A stretch of 45,365 nt of DNA from Bacteroidota bacterium. Its GTDB lineage: Bacteria; Bacteroidota; Bacteroidia; Flavobacteriales; Flavobacteriaceae. Positions 32,538 through 40,042 of the stretch are shown piece after piece. Within the stretch, counting starts at the first letter, position 1. The number at the start of each line of letters is the position of its first letter. The stretch covers positions 1-45,365 of the forward strand of contig JAQCCM010000013.1 in assembly GCA_027621175.1 (NCBI GenBank). The letters run 5' to 3'. Under the pieces are notes generated by a model. It was not told where the DNA came from. It worked only from the letters and a program-made list of their open reading frames with translations, and did no database searches. The translations under genes were made by a program, and so were the position numbers.

Positions 32538-33142
32538 AGCGCTAATTTTTCTTTAAAATGTTTTAGTTGCTCCACGTTTTTAACTGCTGGAGTAGTTTCA
32601 AATTTACTGTTTACATCAATAGCGTAAACGGGTAAATCTGTATTGCAAAGTTCGTTAATCTTATCAATTTCTGACAACCCAATACCACCGCTTATAAAAA
32701 AGGGTAAATCAAAGTCATAATTTTCTAAAACAGACCAATCAAAAGTAGTTCCATTACCACCAGGCATAGGCCCTTTGGTATCGAATAAGAAAAAATCACA
32801 GTAGGGTAGATAGTCTAGGAGTGTGTCAAAGTCAAAACTTTCTCCAATACCAAATGCTTTTATTACTTGTGTTTTGCCTTGCAGTTCACGACACTGTTGT
32901 GGTGATTCATTTCCATGCAATTGTACCGCTCCAAGCTTGAATGTTGAAATGGCATGTTCGATTTCTGCTAAAGGCGCATCTACAAAAACCCCCACTTTGG
33001 TGATGGCAGCAGGAATTTCTGGAGGGCTAACGCAATGGCGTTTTGAACCATCCCATAAGATGAACCCCATATAATCGGGTTGTAATGCTGCTGTTTTAGC
33101 AACATTTTTGGGTTCGCGCATGCCACATACTTTCCATTTCAT
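32534..33142 (-). CDS. trpF: phosphoribosylanthranilate isomerase
   Basis: Performs the Amadori rearrangement of phosphoribosylanthranilate, the third step of tryptophan synthesis. The 202-residue TIM barrel begins KWKVCGMREPKNV with the catalytic Cys, has VGVFVDAP near 51, VQLHGNESP near 73, FDTKGPMPGGNGTTFDW near 119-135, and SGGIG near 149. It is a stand-alone protein, not fused to TrpC as in enterobacteria. It overlaps trpC and trpB by four bases at either end. Confidence 0.95.
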   Translation of the reverse strand: MKWKVCGMREPKNVAKTAALQPDYMGFILWDGSKRHCVSPPEIPAAITKVGVFVDAPLAEIEHAISTFKLGAVQLHGNESPQQCRELQGKTQVIKAFGIGESFDFDTLLDYLPYCDFFLFDTKGPMPGGNGTTFDWSVLENYDFDLPFFISGGIGLSEIDKINELCNTDLPVYAIDVNSKFETTPAVKNVEQLKHFKEKLAL

Positions 33143-33924
33143 GGCTTAAACGTTTTGATAAATTGTTGGGCAGCTTCCCCAGGAGATTCGTGCAACATAA
33201 AATGTTCACCCATTAAAAAGCCATCAAATCCAGCTTGTTGCAGCGTGGCAATAGCGTTGTGTGAGGAAATTCCACTCTCAGAAATTTTAACTTTATCAGA
33301 TGGGATGTATTTGGCTAAAGACAAACTCGTATCTAGTGAAACTGAAAAATCTTTCAGATTACGATTATTAACCCCAACCACGTCAATAAATGCTAAAGGC
33401 GATTCATCGAGTTCTGTTTTGTTATGGACTTCAAGAAGTACTTCTAGACCAATGTTTTTGGCGGTTTTGGCCAGAAGATTCGTTTCAGCTGCGGTTAGAC
33501 AAGCTGCAATGAGCAAGATAGCATCGGCACCATAGGCTTTTGCCTCATGAATTTGATACGTATCTACAATAAATTCTTTCCGCAATAGTGGGAGGTTGCA
33601 TGCGCTTCGTGCGAGAAGCAAGTCTTCTAAAGAACCACCAAAGTATTGATTATTTGTTAGTATGGACATGGCAGCAACGCCTGCTTTTTCATAGCCTTGT
33701 GCCACTGCTGCAGCTCTAGATTGCAATTTGATTTCTGGCTTAGATGGGGACCGTCTTTTGTGTTCCGCCACGATGCCCAATGGCGTGTTTTTTATTGCGT
33801 TAGAAAATGAAATTGTTTGCCTTTTGTAAAGGGGCATAGCATATAGCTGCGTTTCAGAAACTATAGCTTTTTTAAGTGCAATTTCTTTTCGTTGATCTGC
33901 CACAATTTGTGCTAAAATACTCAT
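33139..33924 (-). CDS. trpC: indole-3-glycerol phosphate synthase
   Basis: Closes the indole ring from CdRP, the fourth step of tryptophan synthesis. The 261-residue TIM barrel shows GIVAEHKRRSPSK near 49-61 with the catalytic lysine, VAAMSILTNNQYFGGS near 82-97, LRKEFIVDTYQIHEAKAYGADAILL (two blocks near 114-138), GVNNRNLKDF near 184, and SESGI near 216. Overlaps trpD upstream and trpF downstream by four bases each. Confidence 0.97.
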   Translation of the reverse strand: MSILAQIVADQRKEIALKKAIVSETQLYAMPLYKRQTISFSNAIKNTPLGIVAEHKRRSPSKPEIKLQSRAAAVAQGYEKAGVAAMSILTNNQYFGGSLEDLLLARSACNLPLLRKEFIVDTYQIHEAKAYGADAILLIAACLTAAETNLLAKTAKNIGLEVLLEVHNKTELDESPLAFIDVVGVNNRNLKDFSVSLDTSLSLAKYIPSDKVKISESGISSHNAIATLQQAGFDGFLMGEHFMLHESPGEAAQQFIKTFKP

Positions 33925-34916
33925 GACTTGCTTAGCTCTAGAAGTTTAGTAAAGGCTTGTAATGCCTTTTTTGATTCAATGGATTCTTGCGCTTTTGCAT
34001 ATCCTTCAGCTAACGAAACATCCAATGCGGTTGCAATGGCAGTTCCTGCATTTGCGCATACCACTTGTTTTTGCGCTGCTGTTGCCTCGTCATTCAAAAC
34101 CGCTTTGAAAATAGTTGCGGCAGCTTCAACCGTGTTTCCGCCTCCAATGGATTTTGGCGTTAGTGGTTTAAGTCCAAAATCGGATGGACGAATGAGTATT
34201 TCCCCATTTTTGGAAACGGCTTTTGTAGTTCCTGTAAGTGAAATTTCATCATAGCCGTCAAGAGCATGCAAAATACAAAAATTAGTATCTGTGTTTTGAT
34301 ATAAAAAGTGATATAACCGGAGTAGTGCCAGATTAAAAACCCCGACAATTTGTTGCTTTGGCGCACATGGATTTACCAAAGGCCCCAACATATTAAAAAA
34401 GGTTTTGAGTTGCAATGCACGCCGAATGGGTGCTACGTGTTTCATGGCAGGATGAAATAAAGGCGCGTGCAAAACACAAATTCCTGCAGTTGCTATACAC
34501 TTTTCTAAAAAATCGGCATCGTTTGAAAAGCGAATACCTAAAAACTCCATCACATTACTTGAGCCACATGAAGAAGAAACGCCATAATTTCCATGTTTTG
34601 CCACGTGAATACCCGCTCCTGCAGTCACAAAAGACGAAAGTGTTGAGATGTTAAAAGTGTCTTTACCATCACCGCCCGTTCCACATAAGTCTATAGGATT
34701 ATATGCAGACAAATCTATAGCAATGCATAATTCTAAAAGCGCATCTCGAAATCCAGCTAATTCTTCAACCGCAATACTTCGCATCATAAATACACTCAAA
34801 AAAGTGGTAATTTGATACGGATCGCCAGCACCATTACCAATAAATAGCAATGCATCTTTCGCTTCTTGTCGCGAGAGCTTTTCGTGTTGCGTCAGTCGTA
34901 GTAATATTTCTTTCAT
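33921..34916 (-). CDS. trpD: anthranilate phosphoribosyltransferase
   Basis: Joins anthranilate and PRPP. The 331-residue protein has DLCGTGGDGKDTFNIST near 72-88 for PRPP binding, KHGNYGVSSSCGSSNVMEFLG near 105-125, HPAMKHVAPIRRAL near 156, and FNMLGPLVNPC near 175-185. The frame opens at 34943, but ATG 34916 (MKEILLRLTQHEKLS) fits the family. Unlike in E. coli, the glutamine amidotransferase is encoded separately by trpG, 30 bases upstream. Confidence 0.96.
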   Translation of the reverse strand: MKEILLRLTQHEKLSRQEAKDALLFIGNGAGDPYQITTFLSVFMMRSIAVEELAGFRDALLELCIAIDLSAYNPIDLCGTGGDGKDTFNISTLSSFVTAGAGIHVAKHGNYGVSSSCGSSNVMEFLGIRFSNDADFLEKCIATAGICVLHAPLFHPAMKHVAPIRRALQLKTFFNMLGPLVNPCAPKQQIVGVFNLALLRLYHFLYQNTDTNFCILHALDGYDEISLTGTTKAVSKNGEILIRPSDFGLKPLTPKSIGGGNTVEAAATIFKAVLNDEATAAQKQVVCANAGTAIATALDVSLAEGYAKAQESIESKKALQAFTKLLELSKS

Positions 34917-34946
34917 TATATATTTCGTTTTGTTAAAGCGCAAGCA

Positions 34947-35507
34947 TTATAACGAAACCCAATTTTTTAGCATTTTTTTCCCTTGTGGCGTAAGTACAGA
35001 TTCAGGGTGAAACTGAACGCCATATAGCGGATAGTTATCGTGCTTAAAGGCCATCACTTGTCCGTTTTCTTCTTCTGCCAATATGGTGAATCCAACTGGA
35101 AGCGGTCTGTCAACCACCCAAGAATGGTAGCGTCCAACCTCCAAGCTTTTAGGCAAATCGGCAAATAGCGGATCATCTTGAAGCACTGTCATCAGGCTAG
35201 AAACTCCGTGAAAAACGGTAGAAAGATTTGTTAGCGTTCCGCCAAAAACTTCAGCAATGGCTTGATGCCCCAAACACACGCCCAGCATGGGAATGGTTTT
35301 CGCATATTTTTCAATTACGGGTTTTAATAACCCTGCCTCATCTGGAATCCCAGGTCCTGGTGAAAGCACAATTTTATCAAATGTAGCCACTTCGTCCATA
35401 TCAAACTGATCGTTGCGTTTTACAGTAACCTCACAGTCGAGTTCCTCTAAATAATGCACCAAATTAAAAGTGAACGAATCGTAATTATCAATAACTAATA
35501 TGTTCAT
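34947..35507 (-). CDS. trpG: anthranilate synthase component II (glutamine amidotransferase)
   Basis: Releases ammonia from glutamine for TrpE. The 186-residue class I amidotransferase has the DNYDSFTFNLVHYL start, the oxyanion GPGIPDE near 52, the nucleophile motif GVCLGHQAIAE near 76-86, and the catalytic His-Glu in VQFHPESVLTP near 165. In some bacteria a single copy also serves PabB; no pab gene is seen here. Overlaps the trpE stop by four bases. Confidence 0.95.
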   Translation of the reverse strand: MNILVIDNYDSFTFNLVHYLEELDCEVTVKRNDQFDMDEVATFDKIVLSPGPGIPDEAGLLKPVIEKYAKTIPMLGVCLGHQAIAEVFGGTLTNLSTVFHGVSSLMTVLQDDPLFADLPKSLEVGRYHSWVVDRPLPVGFTILAEEENGQVMAFKHDNYPLYGVQFHPESVLTPQGKKMLKNWVSL

Positions 35508-36907
35508 GGAAATTGTTTTTCTGCTTTATCCATAGCGGTGTTAAGCGCTCGTAATTTGTTATATACTTCTTGTAATTCACTTTCAGGCTTTGATTTGGAT
35601 ACCACTCCTGCTCCAGCGTGGTAGTGTAATACATTGTCTTTGCTCAAAAAGGAACGAATAATTATTGCGTGGTTGTAATTTCCTTTGAAGTCAATAAAAC
35701 CAATAGCACCTCCATAAAAAGCACGGTCACTATTTTCATAAGCGTCTATAAGCTGCATGGCACGGTGTTTTGGGGCGCCGCTTAAGGTTCCAGCAGGGAA
35801 CGTATCAGCAACGACTTGCATGGTAGGTGTATCTGTTTTTTTCTGTCCAGTTACCTTAGAGACTAAATGTATGACGTGCGAATAAAACTGTACTTCTCGG
35901 TCTTTCTCTACGGTAACATGATGTCCATGCCTACTTAAATCATTTCGTGCCAAATCCACAAGCATCATATGTTCGGCATTTTCTTTAAGGTCTTGCGCTA
36001 ATTCTTTGGCTTTTGCTTCGTCCTGAGCATCGTTTCCTGTTCGGATAAATGTTCCGGCAATGGGATGTATTTCTGCCACGCCATCTTGTACAACCAATTG
36101 TGCTTCAGGAGAGCTACCAAAAATCTTGTAGTTTCCTAAGTCAAAATAAAAAATATAAGGGGAAGGATTGATGGATCGCAATACACGATATAAGCTGAAA
36201 TCATCTCCTTTAAAGGCTTGAGTAAAGCGTCGCGATAATACAATTTGGAACACATCTCCGCGCATACAATGATGGATTCCTTTTTTGACTAATGCTACAA
36301 ATTCATCGTCTGTCATGTTAGAGGCAGGCGTGCCTACTTTGCTAAAAGCAAACGAATCACGTGCAGGTGCTTGAAGCAGTTTTTCGATCTCGTCTAAGTT
36401 GCTATCCGATTCAAAGCAATGTGCAAACAATTTAGCTTGATTGTTAAAAACATTAATTGCAATAATGTTTTGATACAAAGCGTAGTAAACTTCTGGAATT
36501 CCTGTGTTACTCTCTTTACTTGCTATATCAATATCTTCAAAATACTGAACAGCTTCGTAGGAGGTGTAGCCAAAAAGGCCATTGGCTAAAAAGCGGGATT
36601 CGGGTAAATTAGTTTCAAAACAAGACATAAATGTTTCTAACGCATGTACCACTGAAAGCTCTTTTGTCAGAGTTGTTTCCTGTTTTGTTCCGTTGGGGAA
36701 CGTTTGTGTCATAAGTCCGTTGTGTACTTTGAAAGACGCTATCGGATTAAAGCACAAATACGCAACGCTATTGTCGTTAGCGCCATAATCGGAACTCTCC
36801 AAAAGCACGCTTTCCGGAAATGCATCCCTTATTTTAAGGTACATATTTACCGGCGTCATGGTGTCGGTGAGTAATTCTCTTGTATCTGTTTTGAGTACAA
36901 ACTTCAT
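35504..36907 (-). CDS. trpE: anthranilate synthase component I
   Basis: Makes anthranilate from chorismate, the committed step. The 467-residue protein has the LLESS motif near residue 35 involved in tryptophan feedback binding, so allosteric inhibition is likely, and the chorismate-binding domain: QIVLSRRF near 222, FGSSPEAQLV near 262, IHPIAGTF near 279, DLARNDLSRHG near 322, and FPAGTLSGAPKHRAMQLID near 373-391. It is the first structural gene of the operon, and its ATG lies a few bases after the U-tract of the attenuator terminator. Confidence 0.97.
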   Translation of the reverse strand: MKFVLKTDTRELLTDTMTPVNMYLKIRDAFPESVLLESSDYGANDNSVAYLCFNPIASFKVHNGLMTQTFPNGTKQETTLTKELSVVHALETFMSCFETNLPESRFLANGLFGYTSYEAVQYFEDIDIASKESNTGIPEVYYALYQNIIAINVFNNQAKLFAHCFESDSNLDEIEKLLQAPARDSFAFSKVGTPASNMTDDEFVALVKKGIHHCMRGDVFQIVLSRRFTQAFKGDDFSLYRVLRSINPSPYIFYFDLGNYKIFGSSPEAQLVVQDGVAEIHPIAGTFIRTGNDAQDEAKAKELAQDLKENAEHMMLVDLARNDLSRHGHHVTVEKDREVQFYSHVIHLVSKVTGQKKTDTPTMQVVADTFPAGTLSGAPKHRAMQLIDAYENSDRAFYGGAIGFIDFKGNYNHAIIIRSFLSKDNVLHYHAGAGVVSKSKPESELQEVYNKLRALNTAMDKAEKQFP

Positions 36908-36910
36908 GGT

Positions 36911-36950
36911 TCAAAAATAAAAAAAGGCTTGTCAATACGACAAGCCTTTT
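36911..36950 (-). terminator. trp attenuator terminator
   Basis: On the minus strand a 12-bp perfect stem (arms AAAAGGCTTGTC and GACAAGCCTTTT, loop GTATT, at 36922-36950), followed by a run of seven T, then A and five more T down to 36912. It stands between the trpL leader and trpE, four bases before the trpE ATG. It is a textbook intrinsic terminator whose position makes sense only as an attenuator. Confidence 0.9.
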
Positions 36951-37002
36951 GTGTGTTTCTAAAAACGCTTATCTGCTCCTTATTAGGAGTTCCACCAAAG
37001 CG
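36942..37002 (-). promoter_or_regulatory. trp leader RNA: mutually exclusive pause and antiterminator pairings
   Basis: Region 1, CGCUU (37002-36998), just before the Trp codons, can pair with region 2, AAGCG (36970-36966), enclosing a second stem CUCC/GGAG (36989-36986 with 36979-36976). Region 2, extended as AAGCGUUUU, can instead pair with AAAAGGCUU (36950-36942), the 5' arm of the terminator, with one G-G mismatch. A ribosome stalled at the two Trp codons would cover region 1, free region 2 and prevent the terminator. Confidence 0.8.
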
Positions 37003-37024
37003 ATTTATTAATAAATTTTTTCAT
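36983..37024 (-). CDS. trpL: trp operon leader peptide (13 residues, tandem Trp)
   Basis: A 13-codon frame from ATG 37024 to TAA 36983 reads MKKFINKSLWWNS. Two consecutive Trp codons (36992-36997) stand near the end, as in classical trp leader peptides. The stop lies within the CUCC/GGAG hairpin. The ATG is five bases after the -7 box, so the leader peptide mRNA begins at or beside its start codon and has no Shine-Dalgarno. It is too short to be found by ORF cut-offs. Confidence 0.87.
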   Translation of the reverse strand: MKKFINKSLWWNS

Positions 37025-37029
37025 TGAAG

Positions 37030-37059
37030 CAAATATACAATTCAACAACGAAAAAACAA
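37030..37059 (-). promoter_or_regulatory. trp operon promoter
   Basis: On the minus strand TTG (37059-37057), 19 bases, then TATATTTG (37037-37030): both elements of the Bacteroidota promoter at good spacing. It lies directly after the yceI stop and drives trpL-trpEGDCFB. Confidence 0.7.
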
Positions 37060-37063
37060 GTTT

Positions 37064-37621
37064 TTAATAGTTAAAGCTAACGCTTAATTCCAACGCATCG
37101 TTGATGAGTTTGTCACCAAGGTTTTCAAAGAATGTTCCAGAATGGAACTTTACGTCGTATTTAGATCGGTCAATTTCCAAATCAGCAGTCGCTTTGTTAC
37201 CGTCAAGTTTTAAAATAAAAGTTTCGGGATGCGTAATACCTCTAATTGTAAAATCACCTGTCACTTTGAATCCACTTTCGGTAGGAATAGCAGAAGTGAA
37301 GGTTAGTGTTGCTTCTGGGTGTTCCGCTACGCCAAAGAAATCATCCGATTTTAAGTGACCTACTAGTTTAGCGCCATATGATTCAGAAAGATCTGTACAA
37401 ACAATGCTGTTCATATCAACTGTAAATGTTCCTTCCGTCAGATTTTCGCCATCAAAAGAAATGCTTCCAGCGCTTATTGCAATAGTTCCTTCATGGAACT
37501 CTTTTGTTATTTTACTTCCTTTCCAAATGATTATACCATCGGAAATGGCAGTTGTTTGGGCATGTAGCCCAAGTGCTAAAAACAGGGATGCCCCAAGGGC
37601 GATAAGATTTCTCTTTTTCAT
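37064..37621 (-). CDS. YceI family periplasmic protein
   Basis: A 185-residue protein with a signal peptide (about 1-21, ending LHAQ) and a YceI lipocalin-like beta-barrel. Seen are ISAGSISFDG, GTFTVDMNSIVCTDL near 62-76, HLKSDDFFGVAEHPEATLTFTS near 88-109 and GDFTIRGITHPE near 121-132. YceI proteins bind isoprenoid or other amphipathic ligands, and some are induced by stress; ligand unknown here. It follows marR by 22 bases on the same strand and is probably controlled by it. Confidence 0.93.
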   Translation of the reverse strand: MKKRNLIALGASLFLALGLHAQTTAISDGIIIWKGSKITKEFHEGTIAISAGSISFDGENLTEGTFTVDMNSIVCTDLSESYGAKLVGHLKSDDFFGVAEHPEATLTFTSAIPTESGFKVTGDFTIRGITHPETFILKLDGNKATADLEIDRSKYDVKFHSGTFFENLGDKLINDALELSVSFNY

Positions 37622-37643
37622 GTGTGTGTATTTAATATTTATG

Positions 37644-38057
37644 TTATGATTTTAATTTTTCTAATAATTGAAATAATTGTTCCTTTTCTTGAGATGTAAG
37701 ACAAGAGGTAATTTCGAGTTCTCTTGCGTCCAAAACAGGGTCTATTTCAGCCAGCAATTTAAGCCCTTTATCGGTAATAAAAATATCTACTTTTCGTCGA
37801 TTTTTTTCACAAACCTTTCGATCCACTAATGCTTTTACCATGAGTCTATCCACCAGTCTTGATGTATTACTCATGCGCTGAATCATATCGTTTGTGATGC
37901 TTTCCAAACATGCAGCCGAACCATTTCTGCCGCGTAAAATACGCAGTACATTAAATTGTTGAAGTGTTAGCCCATAAGATTGTAGCAATGTGTTTATTTG
38001 GTCATGTGCCATATTTCCACTTTGCATTAATCCTATGATAACATCTCTTTCAATCAT
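37644..38057 (-). CDS. MarR-family transcriptional regulator
   Basis: A 137-residue winged-helix regulator. The N-terminal dimerisation helices, the recognition region RMSNTSRLVDRLMVKALVDRK (about 65-85) and the basic wing RKVDIFITDKGLKLL (about 92-106) are typical. It probably represses itself and yceI, and perhaps the divergent rhodanese gene: a perfect 12-bp palindrome overlaps its -7 box and an 8-bp palindrome overlaps its start codon. The two Cys residues (near 49 and 89) might allow redox sensing, as in some MarR proteins, but this is speculative. Confidence 0.9.
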   Translation of the reverse strand: MIERDVIIGLMQSGNMAHDQINTLLQSYGLTLQQFNVLRILRGRNGSAACLESITNDMIQRMSNTSRLVDRLMVKALVDRKVCEKNRRKVDIFITDKGLKLLAEIDPVLDARELEITSCLTSQEKEQLFQLLEKLKS

Positions 38058-38083
38058 TGTACAAACAACTATTGTTATAACAA
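38057..38083. promoter_or_regulatory. candidate MarR operator: two palindromes
   Basis: TTGTTATAACAA at 38072-38083 is a perfect 12-bp palindrome, and TTGTACAA at 38057-38064 a perfect 8-bp one. Their centres are 17 bp apart. The larger overlaps the start of the marR -7 box (38081-38088) and the expected transcription start, the smaller the marR start codon. This is the usual position for an autorepressor. Confidence 0.55.
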
Positions 38084-38088
38084 ATGTA
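38081..38088 (-). promoter_or_regulatory. -7 promoter box of marR-yceI
   Basis: TACATTTG on the minus strand, 23 bases before the marR ATG (38057) and overlapped by the 12-bp palindrome. Confidence 0.5.
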
Positions 38089-38104
38089 ATGCAATTTTTT
38101 CAAT

Positions 38105-38112
38105 TATATTTG
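38105..38112 (+). promoter_or_regulatory. -7 promoter box of the rhodanese lipoprotein gene
   Basis: TATATTTG on the plus strand, ending five bases before ATG 38118, so the mRNA is probably leaderless. No TTG lies at normal -33 spacing. Confidence 0.55.
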
Positions 38113-38117
38113 TTTGA

Positions 38118-38504
38118 ATGAAAAAATACATAATTGTTGCGATTGGATTGTTAATGGTTTCTTGTGTATTTTCGCCCAAAAAACAAAAAACGATGAACGA
38201 ATTATCACCCATTGAATGGGCTGAATTGCAAAGCCAAACCCCCGAATCCGTTATACTTGATGTCCGTACCGAAGAAGAGTTTGAAAGTGGATATATTAAA
38301 GATGCACTGAATTTAGATATTCGCGGTGGTGCGGAATTCATGTCTTCCATTGAGGAATTAGATAAGTCTAAAGCATATTTTGTGTATTGTCGTTCGGGTG
38401 CTAGGAGTGGTCAAGCGTGTCAGCTCATGGAGCAAATGGGCTTTGCTCAAGTGTATAATCTTGAAGGAGGCGTCCTTGCATGGGAGGGCGATTTAGAGGA
38501 GTAA
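38118..38504 (+). CDS. rhodanese-domain lipoprotein
   Basis: A 128-residue protein with a lipoprotein signal peptide (lipobox LMVSC, Cys16) and a single rhodanese domain. Domain marks are VILDVRTEEEFESGYIKDALNLDI near 45-68 and the active-site loop CRSGARSGQA near 91, with the catalytic cysteine present. It may carry sulfane sulfur or act in thiol chemistry at the periplasmic face of a membrane; the partner is unknown. It is divergent from marR and 15 bases upstream of the DUF2851 gene. Confidence 0.9.
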   Translation: MKKYIIVAIGLLMVSCVFSPKKQKTMNELSPIEWAELQSQTPESVILDVRTEEEFESGYIKDALNLDIRGGAEFMSSIEELDKSKAYFVYCRSGARSGQACQLMEQMGFAQVYNLEGGVLAWEGDLEE

Positions 38505-38519
38505 TACTTCTTATGTTAG

Positions 38520-39788
38520 GTGCGCGAAGAATTGCTTACCTATTTATGGAAAACCCAAAACTTTCGCCGTGGTCAGTTAAAAACCACTAACGGTGAGACT
38601 ATTGTTGTTGTTAAGCCTGGTCAAGAAAATGCACTAGCAGGTCCTGATTTTTTTAATGCACACATCAAAATCAACAGTACCCTTTGGGTGGGAAACGTGG
38701 AAATTCACGTAAATTCTTCGGATTGGTTTAATCACAATCACCAAAATGACAGCAATTATGATAACGTAATCCTTCATGTTGTTTGGAAGGCTGATGTGCC
38801 TGTTTTTGACCCGAGTCAACAACCTTTGCCATCCTTGTGCCTTGAAGAATATGCAAACAAAAACTTTGTGAAACGCTACACGAAATGGCTGACTCAAGCC
38901 GATAAGTGGATCCTATGTGAAGATAAGTTGCCCAAACTTTCTCAGTTTGTGCGCCAACAATTTTGGGAACGCCTATATGTGAAACGTTTGATGGAAAAAA
39001 CGACTTTACTACAAAGTTGGTTAACACTTACACAAAATAATTGGGAGGCCGTTTTTTTTGTTGCTCTAGCTAAGGGGTTTGGGCTTAAACAAAATGGGAT
39101 GGCGTTTGCACAGTTGACACTTTCTGTTCCGTGGATGACAGTACTTAAAAACACGTCAAATGTAGAACGTTTAGAAGCGCTTTTTATGGGTCAAGCCGGG
39201 CTTTTTGACAGGCCCTATGAAAACGAATATTCTCAAAAGCTGCAAAAAACGTACGCATATTTAAAGCACAAATACAAGCTCAACCCATCATCGGAAAGAG
39301 CCACTTTTTTTAGGTTACGTCCAACAAACTTCCCTACCATTCGATTGGCACAATTAGCGTGGTTAGTACACCAAAAACCTCGACTACTAGGTCAAGTTCA
39401 AAAGGCAAAAACAATTCATGATTGGTATGAAATATTAGATGCAAAAACCTCAACTTTTTGGGACAACCATTATCATTTTGACACCCCATCCAAAACCCGA
39501 GTAAATCGGCTTACGAGGCACTTCAAAGACTTGCTGTTGCTCAACACCATTTTCCCATTTTTATTTCATTATTACAACTATTTGGGCGATGTGCGCAAGG
39601 CAGATATATTGGACTGGGTTCGTCAACTTCCTGCAGAAAAAAACAAGTATGTCACAAATTTCAATCAATTTGGATGCCCCATAGAGGATGCTCTTGAGAG
39701 TCAGGCATGCATCCAGTTAAAGCAGAATTATTGCACGCCCAGGCGTTGTTTAAAATGCGCTTTCGGACATACACTTTTAAATCTTTGA
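38520..39788 (+). CDS. DUF2851 family protein
   Basis: A 422-residue protein of the Bacteroidota-centred DUF2851 family, function unknown. The typical N-terminus is seen (EELLTYLWKTQNF, then GPDFFNAHIKI and VGNVEIHVNSSDW near 59-71), and the conserved ending CTPRRCLKCAFGH has three closely spaced cysteines in addition to two just before, which could bind a metal. The middle is rich in aromatic and basic residues. The start is GTG 38520, which matches the family start M-R-E-E-L-L. It follows the rhodanese gene by 15 bases. Confidence 0.88.
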   Translation: MREELLTYLWKTQNFRRGQLKTTNGETIVVVKPGQENALAGPDFFNAHIKINSTLWVGNVEIHVNSSDWFNHNHQNDSNYDNVILHVVWKADVPVFDPSQQPLPSLCLEEYANKNFVKRYTKWLTQADKWILCEDKLPKLSQFVRQQFWERLYVKRLMEKTTLLQSWLTLTQNNWEAVFFVALAKGFGLKQNGMAFAQLTLSVPWMTVLKNTSNVERLEALFMGQAGLFDRPYENEYSQKLQKTYAYLKHKYKLNPSSERATFFRLRPTNFPTIRLAQLAWLVHQKPRLLGQVQKAKTIHDWYEILDAKTSTFWDNHYHFDTPSKTRVNRLTRHFKDLLLLNTIFPFLFHYYNYLGDVRKADILDWVRQLPAEKNKYVTNFNQFGCPIEDALESQACIQLKQNYCTPRRCLKCAFGHTLLNL

Positions 39789-39789
39789 T

Positions 39790-39797
39790 TACATTTG
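39790..39797 (+). promoter_or_regulatory. -7 promoter box of the PspC-domain gene
   Basis: TACATTTG, spanning the end of the DUF2851 gene's trailer and ending four bases before ATG 39802. A leaderless start is implied. Confidence 0.5.
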
Positions 39798-39801
39798 TGC
39801 G

Positions 39802-40029
39802 ATGAGTTTGTTGCACGAAACACGCTATTTTTTTGAAAAAAGAGGATTTGAAGTCTGTTCTCGCCTTGCAGAGCGACTTGGAATGAAAGCGAAAAACGTG
39901 CGTATTTTTTTTATATATCTTAGTTTCTTTTCGTTGGGTGCTGGTTTTGCATTATATTTAGTGCTTGCCTTTTGGCTTAAGATGAAAGATTTTTTATTTG
40001 CGAAGCGATCGTCCGTTTTCGATTTATAA
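39802..40029 (+). CDS. small PspC-domain membrane protein
   Basis: A 75-residue protein: an N-terminal cytoplasmic part with the PspC pattern (SRLAERLGMKAKNVRIFFIYLSF, about 21-43, given here in one block of key positions: G27, V33, R34), then a hydrophobic helix (about 35-60) and a short basic tail. PspC domains occur in phage-shock and membrane-stress proteins, but stand-alone small versions in Bacteroidota are uncharacterised. It is followed by the alanine symporter gene after 13 bases. Confidence 0.8.
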   Translation: MSLLHETRYFFEKRGFEVCSRLAERLGMKAKNVRIFFIYLSFFSLGAGFALYLVLAFWLKMKDFLFAKRSSVFDL

Positions 40030-40042
40030 TCCACAAAACAAT

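Noticed and set aside
33155-33535. 126-codon open frame opposite trpC
   Set aside because: Entirely antisense to a well-supported trp gene and without recognisable motifs.
37064-38057. Role of the MarR-YceI pair in controlling the trp operon
   Set aside because: Although yceI ends only five bases before the trp promoter, nothing in the trp promoter resembles the marR palindromes, and the trp control region is self-contained.
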